This document shows, piece after piece, positions 34,738 to 45,532 of a stretch of 64,000 nt of DNA (position 1 is the first letter of the stretch; each line of letters starts with the position of its first letter). The stretch comes from Glycine soja. Lineage: Eukaryota; Streptophyta; Magnoliopsida; Fabales; Fabaceae. The stretch is taken from contig NC_041019.1 of the NCBI RefSeq assembly GCF_004193775.1, positions 19,844,259 through 19,908,258 of the forward strand. The letters are read 5' to 3'. Under the pieces are notes generated by a model. It did not search any database. It worked only from the letters and a program-made list of their open reading frames with translations, and was not told the origin of the DNA. Both the position numbers and the translations under genes were made by a program.

Positions 34738-36626
34738 ATTGAATCAGCGGTATAGATTTCTGACTGGCTTATCACGCGCCAGTTCCCCACTTGGGAATCG
34801 GGGTGGCATGGTTGCACGAAATTTGGTGGGTCTTGAAGGAACTCCTCTTCTATTGCGGCCACTTCCTTCTCGGACACCATTCCAGCACTAGTGAAACACT
34901 GGTTAATACGGCCGGGACATACCCTATTCGCCTGAAATCTTGACGGCACATTCCTCCTCCCCAGCATCCCGGGTTCATACCCTAATCCATATTTGTATGG
35001 ATTTCCCTTGATATCGACCACGTCGGCATTCCCGAGTCCGTCCTTGCCTAGACCCATTCCGGGCTCAAATCCGTTCCTGAGCATAACACGTGCCACCATT
35101 ATGGCCGCGTTGGAGAGAGAAGGCAGCAACATACTTGGTTACACAGAGGCGCAGCTCACCACTTCGAAGGATTGGAAAGCCGTTTCCAATGATTCTTCTG
35201 CCGCTTCTACATAGGGGGCAGAGGAGGGGCAGCTCACTAACATATCCTCTTCACCCGACACTATCACTAAAAGTCCACCCACTGTGAACTTCAATTTCTA
35301 GTGAAGCGTTGAAGGGACCACTCCCAGCGCATGAATCCAAGGTCTTCCCAAGAGGCAGCTATAGGCGGGATTTATATCCATTACTTGAAACACCACATTG
35401 CAAGTGTGGGGGCCTATCTGAATGGGAATGTCAATTTCCCCCATCACTTCCCGCTGAGTACCATCAAAGGCTCGCACCACCATTGAGCTCGGTTTTAAAC
35501 GTGACGCACTAAAAGGAAGCTTTTCCAAAGTGGTCTTCGGCATTACATTCAAACTTGATCCATTGTCGATAAGCACCTTTGCGACAACATGGTCCATACA
35601 CTTTACCGACACATGAAGAGCCTTGTTGTGTCCTCTCCCCTCTACGGGAATCTCTTCTTCCGTAAACGCGATATAATTGTTGGTGGTTATATGATTAACG
35701 ATGCCTTCGAAACCCTCCACTGAGATATCATGTGCTACATGGGCATCGTTAAGGACTTTTATCAACAACGCGTGATGAGGCTCGGAATTTATGAGCAGTT
35801 CAAGCAAAGAGATCCTCGCTGGAGTTTTATTCAGTTGCTCGACTACCTTAAACTCGCTTTGTTGGATGAGGCGAAGGAACTCATGGGCCTCTTCCAAAGT
35901 CACCGTCTTACCTTGAAGACCTTCTTTCTTTTCAGCCCCTCTTACCACTAGAGGATCTACTTCTTTCGAGGGGGTGGCTACGTCTGTGGGCTCTTGGACC
36001 ATGGGCGCTTTTCCCTTGGAGGGCAACTCCGCCGGGTGAGGGGAAGCGAACACCCGACCACTGCGGGTTATGCCACTGAGGCCGGTGATGTTGGTCACCT
36101 TAGCTGACAGGGATTCAACTTCGGTCGCAACTCTTTCACTGAACGCGGGAGGGGTATACTTCCACGGAACGGCCTTATTACTTTGATATGCAAATGGCGT
36201 TGGCTTGGGCGCCGTCCGGGGGTATATGGGTGTGGAGCCGGTCCCTTTCCTAGTAAAACATATCACTAGGGCCTTGGGGGTTAGAGGAACCTTCTTCTCT
36301 TCCGACTGCATGCAAATTTGTGGTTCTTCCCTCTCTCCTATGGACACTTCAAGCTGCCCGCAATCCATGAACCGCTGAAGCAATTCTTCTACCGCGGGAC
36401 AGGTTTCCATGTCGTGAGACTCCCCGAGGTGAAACAAACATTCGTCCCCTTCGCCTCCGCCACGGGAGACCATACATGCCGCTTGCAGCGTTTGGTAGAT
36501 GAAGCGTCTGGAAGTAGCTACCTCTCCTAAACTCTTTGCCCGCGATGGCCCATCCTCTTCGGTGGCGTTCACGCTAGCCCCTCCATGACTAGCTAGCGGA
36601 TTAGTTTTAACATTTGGGCCTTCCTC
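34738..36626 (-). pseudogene. Ogre protease and G-patch region
   Basis: The frame continues from gag. Segment 35298-36572 includes CLFHLGESHDMETCP, an aspartic protease with VLIDNGSSLNVMP and CLLGRPWIHALG, then a TAG at 35298-35300 (a CAG codon is likely ancestral). After the stop the same frame runs on to a G-patch domain (RNGFEPGMGLGKDGLG and GLGYEPG) within 34738-35132. The G-patch is a glycine-rich RNA-binding motif seen in Ogre-type polyproteins. The exon ends at 34738. Confidence 0.88.
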
Positions 36627-37843
36627 CTAAAACGATAGCCAGCCGGCACTAATCAGGTGCTGCACCTTATACTTGAACGGAATGCAGGAGTCAATATTGT
36701 GCCCGGGAATTCCACTATGGTACGCACACTTGGCACTCGGGTCATACCACTTGGGGTAGGGTGGCTGGAGGACCTTCCCGGGTATGGCCACCACCAAATG
36801 ATTCTCCAATAATGAAGGCCATATCTTGGAGTATGCCATGGGAATAGGAGAGAAGTTATCTTTCGGGGGCGGGTGCTGTGCATATTTATAGCTCGCGCCG
36901 GGGGCTGTATTATTAACTGGCCGGGGAGCGGCTGGAGCTGTGCGTTGGGTCGGCGCTCTTTCTGCTGCGGGTGGTCCTTTTACTTGAGTCGGGAGGGAAT
37001 TCCCGGCTTGGATTAAAAAATTTGGGGGGTTGGGCTGGTATGAGCTTTGGATATTTTCGGGTGCTTTCATCCACGTCGGGGCGGTGGTGACCACGTGGGC
37101 GTCTCCTTCCTTTTTCCTCACGCCCACTACTGGGGCTTTTTTGTTGTTGTTGGGGGCCACATTGGAAGCATATTCGAACTTGCCTTTTCGTAGTCCGGAT
37201 TCAATCCTTTCTCCGGCGAAGACGAGATCCGCAAAGTTAGCTGGCATGTAGCCTATTAGCTTTTCATAGTAGAACGTGGGTAACATATCTACCATAATTG
37301 TGATCATCTCCCTCTCCGTCATAGGCGGTACGACTTGGGCTGCGAGATCTCTCCATCTTTGGGAATATTCCTTAATGGACTCATGCTCTCGCTTAGTCAT
37401 ACACTGAAGCTGGTTCCGATCGGGAGCCATGTCCGTATTGTACTGGTACTGCCTAATGAAGGCAGTTGCCAAGTCCTTCCATGATCGGATCTGGGAAGCT
37501 TCCAGATTGGTATACCATGCTACAGCTGCTCCAGCTAAGCTGTCTTGAAAGAAATGGACCAACAACTTTTCGTCCGTAGAATACGCCCCCATTTTTCGGC
37601 AATACATCCGAAGATGCCCTTTCGGACATGTCGTCCCTTTGTACTTATCAAAATCCGGTACTTTGAACTTGGGAGGAATGACAATATTGGGTACGAGACA
37701 TAAGTCCGTTAGATCCGAGAATGGGTAATTGCCGAGGCCCTCGACTGCTCTCAACCTCTCTTCAAGCGCCTCAATCTTTCCCTTATCTTCCACGAAGGGA
37801 ACAGATTCTTTTACGGGTGTGGGTGAAGCTGGGATATGGCGGA
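36627..37843 (-). pseudogene. Ogre gag, main part
   Basis: The open frame begins without ATG, in frame +2 relative to the upstream gag start at 38284, and covers KIEALEERL, then the retrotransposon gag capsid (FHLRMYC-like GHLRMYCRKMG, WYTNLEASQIRSWKDLATAFIRQY, ESIKEYSQRWRDLAAQ). A proline-rich spacer follows, then KCAYHSGIPGHNIDSC, a zinc-knuckle-like motif, and WLSF-TAG at 36627-36629 where glutamine is likely ancestral. Reading resumes in frame after the stop. Confidence 0.9.
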
Positions 37844-38284
37844 CTATGTTTGGTTGGGGTAGTTCATGGGGGGGGGGGGGGGGGGCGGATCTTTGAGGTG
37901 GAGCAGGGGACCGAGATGGGTATCTCCTTCCTCATCGTCTTGCCCGGGATAGTCGTTATAAGGTGGGAGCTGCCCCTCGAAAGTAGGGGCTTGGCTTAAA
38001 TCTTCCGGGGTGGCACGGGGAGTGAAGTCCGGAGGCAAGCCATAAGGATAAGCTTGCGGGCTATACCTTCGACCAAACACTGCCGTGTTTCTGTCTCGGC
38101 CCGGATTTAAGGCGGGTTGCAGCACCGGCTCCGCTTCCCTAACTGTACTAGAGGTGGTTGTCGTGGCTTTATCCTCTATAGTTTTCTGGAGTTTTAACAT
38201 GACCTCCGAGATGGAAGCCATTTGATCTTTTAAAGCCGATAGATCGGCCTTCATCTGTTCCTGCACGCCCTCTTCATTATCCAT
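37844..38284 (-). pseudogene. Ogre gag N-terminus, frameshifted at G18 run
   Basis: The frame starts MDNEEGVQEQMKADL with a predicted coiled coil (LSALKDQMASISEVMLKLQKT), then a tyrosine/proline-rich part. It enters a poly-proline run encoded by 18 G on the plus strand (37868-37885) and stops seven codons after it. Moving to the frame used by downstream gag gives ELPQPNIV..., so a length change in the homopolymer broke the gene or the assembly. Confidence 0.85.
37868..37885. repeat. G18 homopolymer
   Basis: An uninterrupted run of 18 G on the plus strand within Ogre gag. It marks the change of reading frame and is a site prone to both replication slippage and sequencing error. Confidence 0.95.
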
Positions 38285-38522
38285 TTTTCTGGATCGAGTG
38301 TTATAGGGGTGCCTTGGTGTTTTCTTAGTTATGATGAAATTCCTAAAGAAATAAACGACGGTGAGTATGCCACCAAAACATGAATATGCAAATGAATGAT
38401 TGGAACACTTGGATCCACCCCAAGGGTTTTTTAGATATCATGATGAGTTCAGAACTTCTCATTTTATAAAAAGAACAAAGCTTTCATCTAGCCAAGATTA
38501 TACAAAGGTGTTACAAGAGAAC

Positions 38523-40391
38523 CTAACGGTTTCTAATTATGTGGGCCATCAAATCTATCATGTGTTGACAGTAATTGATTAGCCCATGAATCTCCTCGGG
38601 GGCCGTACACACTTCGGCCATGGCTTTTGCTTTGGCTAATAGACGCGGGAGGTCTTGACTTCCATTCAAGGTCAAGGTGAACCTATCCATCCACATAGTC
38701 GCTTCTTGATGCAATACATCAATCACCCTCCCTCTTGCTTCTTTTTCAGCGTACACTTGTGCAAAATCTTCCACTAGCCTTTGTTCATGGGCCACAGACT
38801 GGTTCAACTCTTCCTTGTATTGCCCTATGATAGCTAGCATGCTTTGCTCCGTGGCTTCCAAGTGTTGAGCCAAACTCCTCTTGGACCTTGCGCAAGCAGC
38901 TAACTCTTCTTTTAAGATCATGCCATGCACCCGTGACCGGTCTCTTTCCTCTCTTCGGAGCTTGAGCTCATTGTTGCTACCGCACAATGCTCCTCGGAAT
39001 TTCTCTTGGCCATATTCCTCCTTGCGGGCCCTTTTGGTTTCTTGTTCAAGGGCTCTTGCAGTGGCCGCATTTTCCTCTTGTAACTCGGTGCACTCTTTCC
39101 GGATGTGTGTAGCAGCTGATTTGAACTTCTCCTTGGCGAGTCTCGCCTTCCCTAGCTCTAATTTTAGAGCTTGGACTTCTTCATCTTCCTCCAGAACTTC
39201 AAAGTTCTCTTTATTGATAACTTTCAATTTGGAGAGCCAATCTAACCCTCGCGTGTGAACTCTTAGCCATCCATGATAACCACCGATGACGCCATTTCGG
39301 ATACCTCTAAGCTCCTTGTCTTTCTTCAACGGACTTCTCCACGCCTTGTGGACTCTTTGTATCACCTTGAGACTTTTCGCGCCTAGATCCTTCATAAGGA
39401 AAGGCGAGAGACTTTCTTCGGTTGGGGCTCCCCTCATGGGGTACCCTAGCTGTCTTATGGCGAGTGCGGGATTATAATTAATACAACCCCTAGTCCCTAT
39501 CAATGGAACATTAGGGTAGTCCCCACACGAGAAGAGAACTCCTTCCTTGCCTTCCTTCCAACAAGGAAACCAATTGATTGTGTTGCCTCCTATTCCAGCC
39601 AAATGTTGGTCCCAATCGACTTTTCCTTTTTCGGTGCATGAGCGATAGCTTTGAAGCGGACACGGGTGTCTTGTGTCTTGTTGGAATAGGTGTGAAACCA
39701 ACCACACACAGAGAGCGGGTAAACAACAGACAATCCATGCACTATTTTTCTCACATCTCCGGTCAAAGGTATCAAACAAATCTGCCAAGATAGCCACCAC
39801 TGGACTCTCCTTGCTATGGTGATATGCGAGGAAAGCGTCAATGGCAGCTAAGTCCACCAAACCGTCCACGTTCGGAAAGAGGACAACCCCAAAAATCAAC
39901 AAAGCTAGTATATCCGCAAACGGGCCCCACTTCTCTTGGCTCGCCATATCCCTTGCCTTGCCTTCCAAGTATTTCCGTGGCAGGCCGACTACGCCGTTGC
40001 GAATTTGCTTTATGCGATCCAATTCTCTTGACGAATCCCCGACCACTGCTGCAATCTTGCTCAAGGAGGGAAGAAACCCAGAGAAGAGATACGGTTTTCT
40101 CCCCCCAAGAGAGCATCCTAGTATTTCCTCAAACTCTTCAATAGTCGGTACCATTTGGAAGTCCCCAAACGTGAAGCACCTCAACGGCTGGTCATAGTAT
40201 TGGGCGAGGGATACAACAGCTTCCGTAAATACCTCTGCCGCGGTCAAATCTAGAATCTTCCCGTACACTTTGCGGAAGGCTTGCCTTTGGAGAGGTCCCA
40301 TCAATCGTCCCAATTCCTTGAGGCTGGTGACATCTAGACTTTTAACCTTGACTTGATAAAACCTTTTGCCGTTTTGATTTGTCCCCATCAT
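38523..40391 (-). CDS. Ogre ORF1 protein, intact, unknown function
   Basis: A 622-residue uninterrupted frame located upstream of gag, the position of the Ogre-specific ORF1. The N-terminal half (to about residue 380) has QPLRCFTFGDFQMVPTIEEF and FGVVLFPNVDG, resembling the plant-mobile-domain-like DUF7745 family (from memory). The C-terminal half (about residues 390-600) is a long charged coiled coil rich in E, K and R (RARKEEYGQEK, ERDRSRVHGMILKEEL). Start at ATG 40391 (MMGTNQNGKRFYQVKVKS); the second M at the next codon is equally likely. Unlike gag-pol it has no stop. Biochemical role is not known to me. Confidence 0.85.
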   Translation of the reverse strand: MMGTNQNGKRFYQVKVKSLDVTSLKELGRLMGPLQRQAFRKVYGKILDLTAAEVFTEAVVSLAQYYDQPLRCFTFGDFQMVPTIEEFEEILGCSLGGRKPYLFSGFLPSLSKIAAVVGDSSRELDRIKQIRNGVVGLPRKYLEGKARDMASQEKWGPFADILALLIFGVVLFPNVDGLVDLAAIDAFLAYHHSKESPVVAILADLFDTFDRRCEKNSAWIVCCLPALCVWLVSHLFQQDTRHPCPLQSYRSCTEKGKVDWDQHLAGIGGNTINWFPCWKEGKEGVLFSCGDYPNVPLIGTRGCINYNPALAIRQLGYPMRGAPTEESLSPFLMKDLGAKSLKVIQRVHKAWRSPLKKDKELRGIRNGVIGGYHGWLRVHTRGLDWLSKLKVINKENFEVLEEDEEVQALKLELGKARLAKEKFKSAATHIRKECTELQEENAATARALEQETKRARKEEYGQEKFRGALCGSNNELKLRREERDRSRVHGMILKEELAACARSKRSLAQHLEATEQSMLAIIGQYKEELNQSVAHEQRLVEDFAQVYAEKEARGRVIDVLHQEATMWMDRFTLTLNGSQDLPRLLAKAKAMAEVCTAPEEIHGLINYCQHMIDLMAHIIRNR

Positions 40392-41080
40392 TTACCTAAA
40401 AAAGGGGTGGATCAAGACTCCGACATGAATGATGCAATGCGTATGCATGAAACGGAAAGAAAACAACACAAAGGGGTAATTCACACCTACGAGACCACAG
40501 GGATCCAACTTTAATGCTACGTTTTGGGCATGATGGCGCCTCAACGTAGCATTAAAAAGGTTACGTATTACTCTAAAGAAACCCAAACACCACTAGCAAA
40601 AACTATAAACCAGTGCTATTTACCAAAAAAATGCATGAGAACGAATGGCACAGAGCGTGTTTGCTCTTTGCCCCTATTTGAGAACCTATAGGACAATATC
40701 TAGGGGTCTCTAATAACTACTCCCCAACAATTCATAACTCACACGGCTGTTTTCTAGAGGTATCATCACTCAAGATAATAATATTGTGGCGGTATGGAAT
40801 ACCAGTGACAACACATTATAAAGAGAGAAAGCTCTAGACGAGGTTTCACTATTATCAAGCAAGTCGGAGACCTAGCATGATAATAGATTCACCTCACTCC
40901 TTAAATTCCCATGAACCCGGGTATAGGGCCCCTTTTTTACTCAAACCCGTGGGTGCTTAGAATGCAGTGTAAAGAATGCGAAATAGACAACAATTATTTA
41001 CATTTTACACAGTTCAACAAATGCACACACGATGTTTCACAAATCCACAATTCTTTAAAATAGGCCTAACTCACAAAAAG
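40392..41080 (-). other. Ogre 5' untranslated leader
   Basis: Lies between the primer-binding site and ORF1. No convincing coding sequence. Confidence 0.65.
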
Positions 41081-41099
41081 GTCCCCAGTGGAGTCGCCA
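41081..41099 (-). other. Ogre primer-binding site
   Basis: Minus-strand TGGCGACTCCACTGGGGAC begins two bases after the 5' LTR. Ogre elements are reported to use tRNA-Arg; I could not check the tRNA match here. Confidence 0.8.
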
Positions 41100-41101
41100 A
41101 C

Positions 41102-42704
41102 TGTCGCAATGTGCCCTTTTGCGGGCGAGCGAGGGCGAGGCTCACGGGTGCGCTTTCCAAGGGAGGAAAGATGCACGGAGTCGCCACCAACGTTTATTTG
41201 TGGAAAACGTCGGAAAAACCGAAGGAAACCGGTCAAAATGAAAATTCTAAGTTCGGGAGTTGTATTTACGTTTGAGGAAGGTATTAGCACCTCTTACATT
41301 TGTCTCGAAGGACAACAGCCTATTTTTCAGAATTGTGGAAATTGTATTACCTTAATTTTTATTTCTTTTTATTTTTTGAGGTCGACAAAAGCGGGGCTTT
41401 TGCTCCTACGTACCCTCCATCGAAGAGGAAATCAGACCTACGTAGTTCTTTCTTATGCGTGAATCAAGTGATTCTTTTTACTTGAAGGGTGATCATTTTT
41501 ACGGCGTTGGACCTTAAAAATGATCCATTTTACTTGGTAAGAAACTGAAATGATAAACTTTCAAAACCCTATTTTTTGTGGACGAGCTTGACTAGACGAG
41601 TTGATTTTAGCCTTAGTTTCACTTTAGTTATTAGTCAATTCAATTAAGAATGAGAAATCCCAAAGAGAAAACGTCCGATTGATTTTTCGCTTTATTTTAC
41701 TAAAAGGGTATTTTTTATTATTATATTATTATTTTGCCTCTTTTTTGATTTCCAACGTGGTTACGGCATGACCAAACGGTCGGAATTCATTTTAACCGAA
41801 ATTAACGGATGATACAATTCAAATGATCAGTGGAAATTTATTTTATTTCTAGATTAGGCGAGAAATGATTTAAATAAATGACTGAAGCACGTCAAAAGGG
41901 GGTACGGAAAGTAAATGAAAATGAGAATAAAAATACATGAAACCAAATGTGGACCACCATGGGTACATAGAATGAATTGAAAAGCTCGGTTTAAGGTACT
42001 TACCCGTTGAAGACTGAAGAAAACGAAGAACGAACGATGAATGTTGAAGAACGGTCGAGAATCTTCACGTAATTACTCACGGAAACGTTACGGAAGTGCC
42101 TCGGCTTGGATTTTCTTCACGGAAACAATTTTCCTCAGCAATTTCGAGAGAATAAGAAGTGTCAAGAAGGCTGAACCCTTCTCCCTTCACTCCTCCCCCT
42201 ATTTATAGCAAAATAGGGGAGGAGCTTGCCACCCAGCTCACCCAGGCGAGCAAGGTTGCTTCCTCCAGAAGCAACAGCCTTCTGGAGGAAGAATCTGGAA
42301 GGCCCAAGTGGGCCTGATTGCTATTTGTACCCCCCTTTTTACTAAATGCACCCCCTTTACTTTTTTTGGTAATTCTTTTTCCGTAACGTTACGAAACTTT
42401 ACAAATTTCGTAACGATACTTATTTTACTTCCGCAAGGTTACAAACCCTTACGGATTTATGTATTTAATCTTTTTCAGCTTTTGAAGAAGTTACGAGAAC
42501 TTACGGATGGCAAAAAACACCTCCTTTCGACTTCCGTCACATTACGGAATTTTCACGGATCGCATAAGCCTGCTTCCTTTTGATTTTCGACACGTCTCAG
42601 GACTTCACATATTGTATAACAAAGGGTGCCAAGTATCTCGAAGCGGCCAATCAAAGGTTGTATATCATCAAATAATAATCCCCGGACGAAATTAGGGTAT
42701 GACA
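41102..42704 (-). repeat. 5' LTR of Ogre element
   Basis: Partner of 24029-25634. Differences seen by eye are nearly all transitions. A TATA box (minus) lies at 42199-42207 and would drive the element's RNA leftwards. Confidence 0.95.
42199..42207 (-). promoter_or_regulatory. TATA box in Ogre 5' LTR
   Basis: TATAAATAG on the minus strand, identical to the copy in the other LTR. The start of the genomic RNA is expected about 30 bp further left. Confidence 0.75.
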
Positions 42705-42709
42705 ACAAG

Positions 42710-42844
42710 TTTATAAAACCCTTGTCTAGTGACAAAAGATTGATTGTCGTCCAGTGAGATGTAAAACCTTTCTTTTAGTAACAACCTTGTGTGTAGAGTG
42801 TGATAGTAATGAACAATGAAATACTTTAATAAGCTAATGAATAG
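42710..42844 (-). repeat. 5' LTR of Copia element, fragment 2 of 3
   Basis: 'tttataaaacccttgtctagt' to 'taatgaatag' matches 13872-14033 of the left LTR. It is bounded on the left by the Ogre TSD and on the right by the long solo LTR. Confidence 0.85.
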
Positions 42845-43477
42845 TTGTAACGACCCACCTCATCACTACAATATCACTATTCTAAATCGCGTAAGTTTCA
42901 ATTTTTAAATGAAAACTTCGTGAATTTGTTTATGAAAAACGAGAGTAAATTTTTCATGATATACGTTCACCAAACAACGCACAAATACTTAAATGAATAT
43001 ATATAGATATATTAGCTCAGTACACATCATTCACATGACGGAAAGAAAACTAGTTCATATATATAATTAAATCTATGATATACATCTTTCAATTCAAAAG
43101 AACTATAGAACCAACTATGGAAGAGTTGATTAACAAAACATGACTCTTTCCTAAAATAATCCCAACGAAATAACGTCGGCTTGGAGGCTCTAACAAAAGA
43201 ATCTCACTCCATGTAATCTATTGCTATTCATCTGCTCCCACAAATGAAGGTTCACGATCTTTACATGTTCCAACCACACGGTACAAAGATTGCAAGTGTG
43301 AGTTTATTATAAAAGGAATCAACACGAAAATCAAATAATCATGATTAGTAAGAAAACATTAACAAATTTCATAATCATACACAAATTTCCATTAGTCCAA
43401 CATACACTCAACAAGTAGTCATCAACTTTCCACAATTCCAATCAATTATGCTCAGTATGATGCATGCACTTGGCTAT

Positions 43478-44081
43478 GGTTATCAAACTCTCGAGTTAAC
43501 TTGCTAACTCTTACGAGTTTACGAGTTCACTTATCGTCTGTGAGTTGACTCTTGTGTAAACTCCTTTTTTAGTAGACTATGAGTAGACTCTATAAACTCT
43601 AAGTAAACTCGGTAGACTCTCGAGTTTACCACTGAGCCAACGAGTCAGCAAGTTAAAAATTAGACCAAAATGTAAGTCATTTTGGGTTATTTTCTGTCTG
43701 TTTAGTTTTCAACATACCTTCGTTTAGTGTGTTATTCTCAAATATAAAAATTCTCACCTTTAATAACATGAAACCCTTGTTCTCTAATAACATCAAACCC
43801 TCAATGGGAATGATCTACCACTACTATAACATCTACTATAACATCTACAAGTTATTATCTAGTAGTGATGCATTATTAGACTTGATTATTTAAGTATTGT
43901 GAAATTTATGACTTACTATTTTGCTTTATTATATTGTTGAAATGTTTAATTGATATGTTATTTATAGATACTTTGTTATTATTTTTATATGAAGTGGACT
44001 TTTACGAGTCTAGGAGTTGATTTCATGAGTCGAGTCTATGAAACTCTCACGAGTCTACGTAAACTCTCAAGTTTGATAACC
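43478..44081. mobile_element. MITE-like inverted-repeat element in long solo LTR
   Basis: The left end GGTTATCAAACTCTCGAGTT (43478) is matched in reverse complement at the right end (AACTCTCAAGTTTGATAACC, ending 44081), with 2 or so mismatches over 20 bp. Inner sequence repeats 'gagtttac', 'actctcgagt' and 'cgagtc' words. No clear target duplication was found, so the class (hAT or Mutator type) is open. Confidence 0.6.
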
Positions 44082-45532
44082 TTGCACCTGACCTCAACCC
44101 TCAAATGCAATGTGGTACCATTCGTCACGAAATAGCCTAAGCGTGTCCACACCACACTCTTTCTTATGAAAACTAGGTAGTAAGTGTCGAGGTCACCCTG
44201 CCATGCACAAACAACTTCCCCCTCCCCCCCTCCAATGGTGACCAGCCTGAGTCTCAAGGGAGTGCCAAACCGAGCGACATGCCCCCAAGTACAAGTATTT
44301 CCCCTCATGAGAAACTACAAGTACTTACTGACAAAGTTTATACTATTTCAATGCAATATGAAGTATGAAACATGGGTACCATCAATGCACTGACCGTGGA
44401 TAACTAAAGATTCTAAGCCATCTCTCTCTAGAGATTCTTAAAACTCTTTAACCACTCTATTTTCCCCACCAGGGATATCCATCATGGTCACTGCACCCCC
44501 ATGTACATACACAACATACATCATCACAATGAAATTTTCAACATGAACAACATCTCATCTCAATGTCATTATCAACATCAACATCATCTCATCTCAATGT
44601 CATTTTCAACATCAACATCATCTCATCTCAATGACATTATCATCATCATCACCATCATCATCATCATCTCATATCAATGTCATTTTCAACATCAACATCA
44701 TCTCATCTCAATGACATTATCATAATCAACATCGCCTCATCTCAATGACATTACCAACATCAACATCATCTCATTTCAATATTATCATCAATAACAAAAT
44801 CATTCTCATCTCAATATTATCACCAATAACAACATCATTCTTTATCAATATTATCATCAATAACAACATCATTCTTTATCAATATTATCATCAATAACAA
44901 CATCACCTCATATCAACATTATCATTGATAACAACATCATCAATAATCACATCCCACAAATATATACAAATAAATTTCATGCCTGAGATTCACACTTCCC
45001 AGGTCTTCAAACAACATAAGTCTAATAAAATGATACTATTATTTATCAATAGTTGATGTATTGCATCCCATTAGTCGAAAACATTATTTTTCTCGAAAAC
45101 CAGCATGCATAGGGACAAACATACATTCTCATAATTGGGTTCCCTGACCCTAATTATGCTACCAAAGCCATAAATTATAATAAACTCCCTTCACCTATTG
45201 TGAGCTCTCTGTTAGCTCCTCTCTGCGTCGCTCAGAGACCTCTCTCGTTCACGTTCGTTTGTCCAAATGTAGAGTTCTATAAACCAAATCAAAGGGAATT
45301 TAGTATAGATTTAAAAAACAAGGTTAATAATAACATTCAGGGTCAAATACCCCTGTCAAAACAAAAGGGGCTAAGGGGTGTTTCAGGTTCCACTACAAAG
45401 AGACGTCATTTTGAAATTCCGATCATGCCTATGTTCTACGAAAGAAAGGATTGAGAGCTTGTTCTATACTGAATCCTTGAGATGGGTTTTGAGGATTCTG
45501 CTCTGATTAAAGCATTCTTCTCCGTGCGGTGG
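44082..45532. other. Non-coding part of long solo LTR
   Basis: Apart from the low-complexity tract nothing coding is visible. The GGTGG at 45528-45532 is the left target copy for the Athila insertion. Confidence 0.5.
44510..44960. repeat. CAT/ATC-rich low-complexity tract
   Basis: A degenerate tandem of 'aacatcatctcatctcaatgtcattttc' units (about 30 bp) that shades into 'atattatcatcaataac' units. Open frames here are composition artefacts. Confidence 0.85.

Larger units (their letters stand above)
24029..42704 (-). mobile_element. Full-length Ogre/Tat Ty3/gypsy retrotransposon, TSD ACAAG
   Basis: An 18,676-bp element with two nearly identical LTRs (24029-25634, 41102-42704) and perfect ACAAG duplications at 24024-24028 and 42705-42709. 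Minus-strand order: PBS, ORF1, gag, protease, G-patch, intron, RT, RNase H, second RNase H, integrase, extra ORF, tandem repeat array, polypurine tract. ORF1 upstream of gag, an intron before RT, a duplicated RNase H and a repeat-bearing 3' region are the defining Ogre features. I count about 15 substitutions plus one homopolymer indel between LTRs by eye, so it is recent. It is not autonomous now because of nonsense changes and one frameshift. Confidence 0.95.

Noticed and set aside
37844..37885. Programmed ribosomal frameshift at the poly-proline run
   Set aside because: No pseudoknot or known slippery heptamer is evident, and Ogre gag is normally read in one frame; simple homopolymer length change is more likely.
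31197..40197. Many plus-strand frames opposite Ogre pol and ORF1
   Set aside because: These are complements of real minus-strand domains and have no independent motif.
45200..45454. An 84-codon open frame in the long solo LTR
   Set aside because: No homology or domain that I can recognise; the surrounding sequence is repeat-derived.
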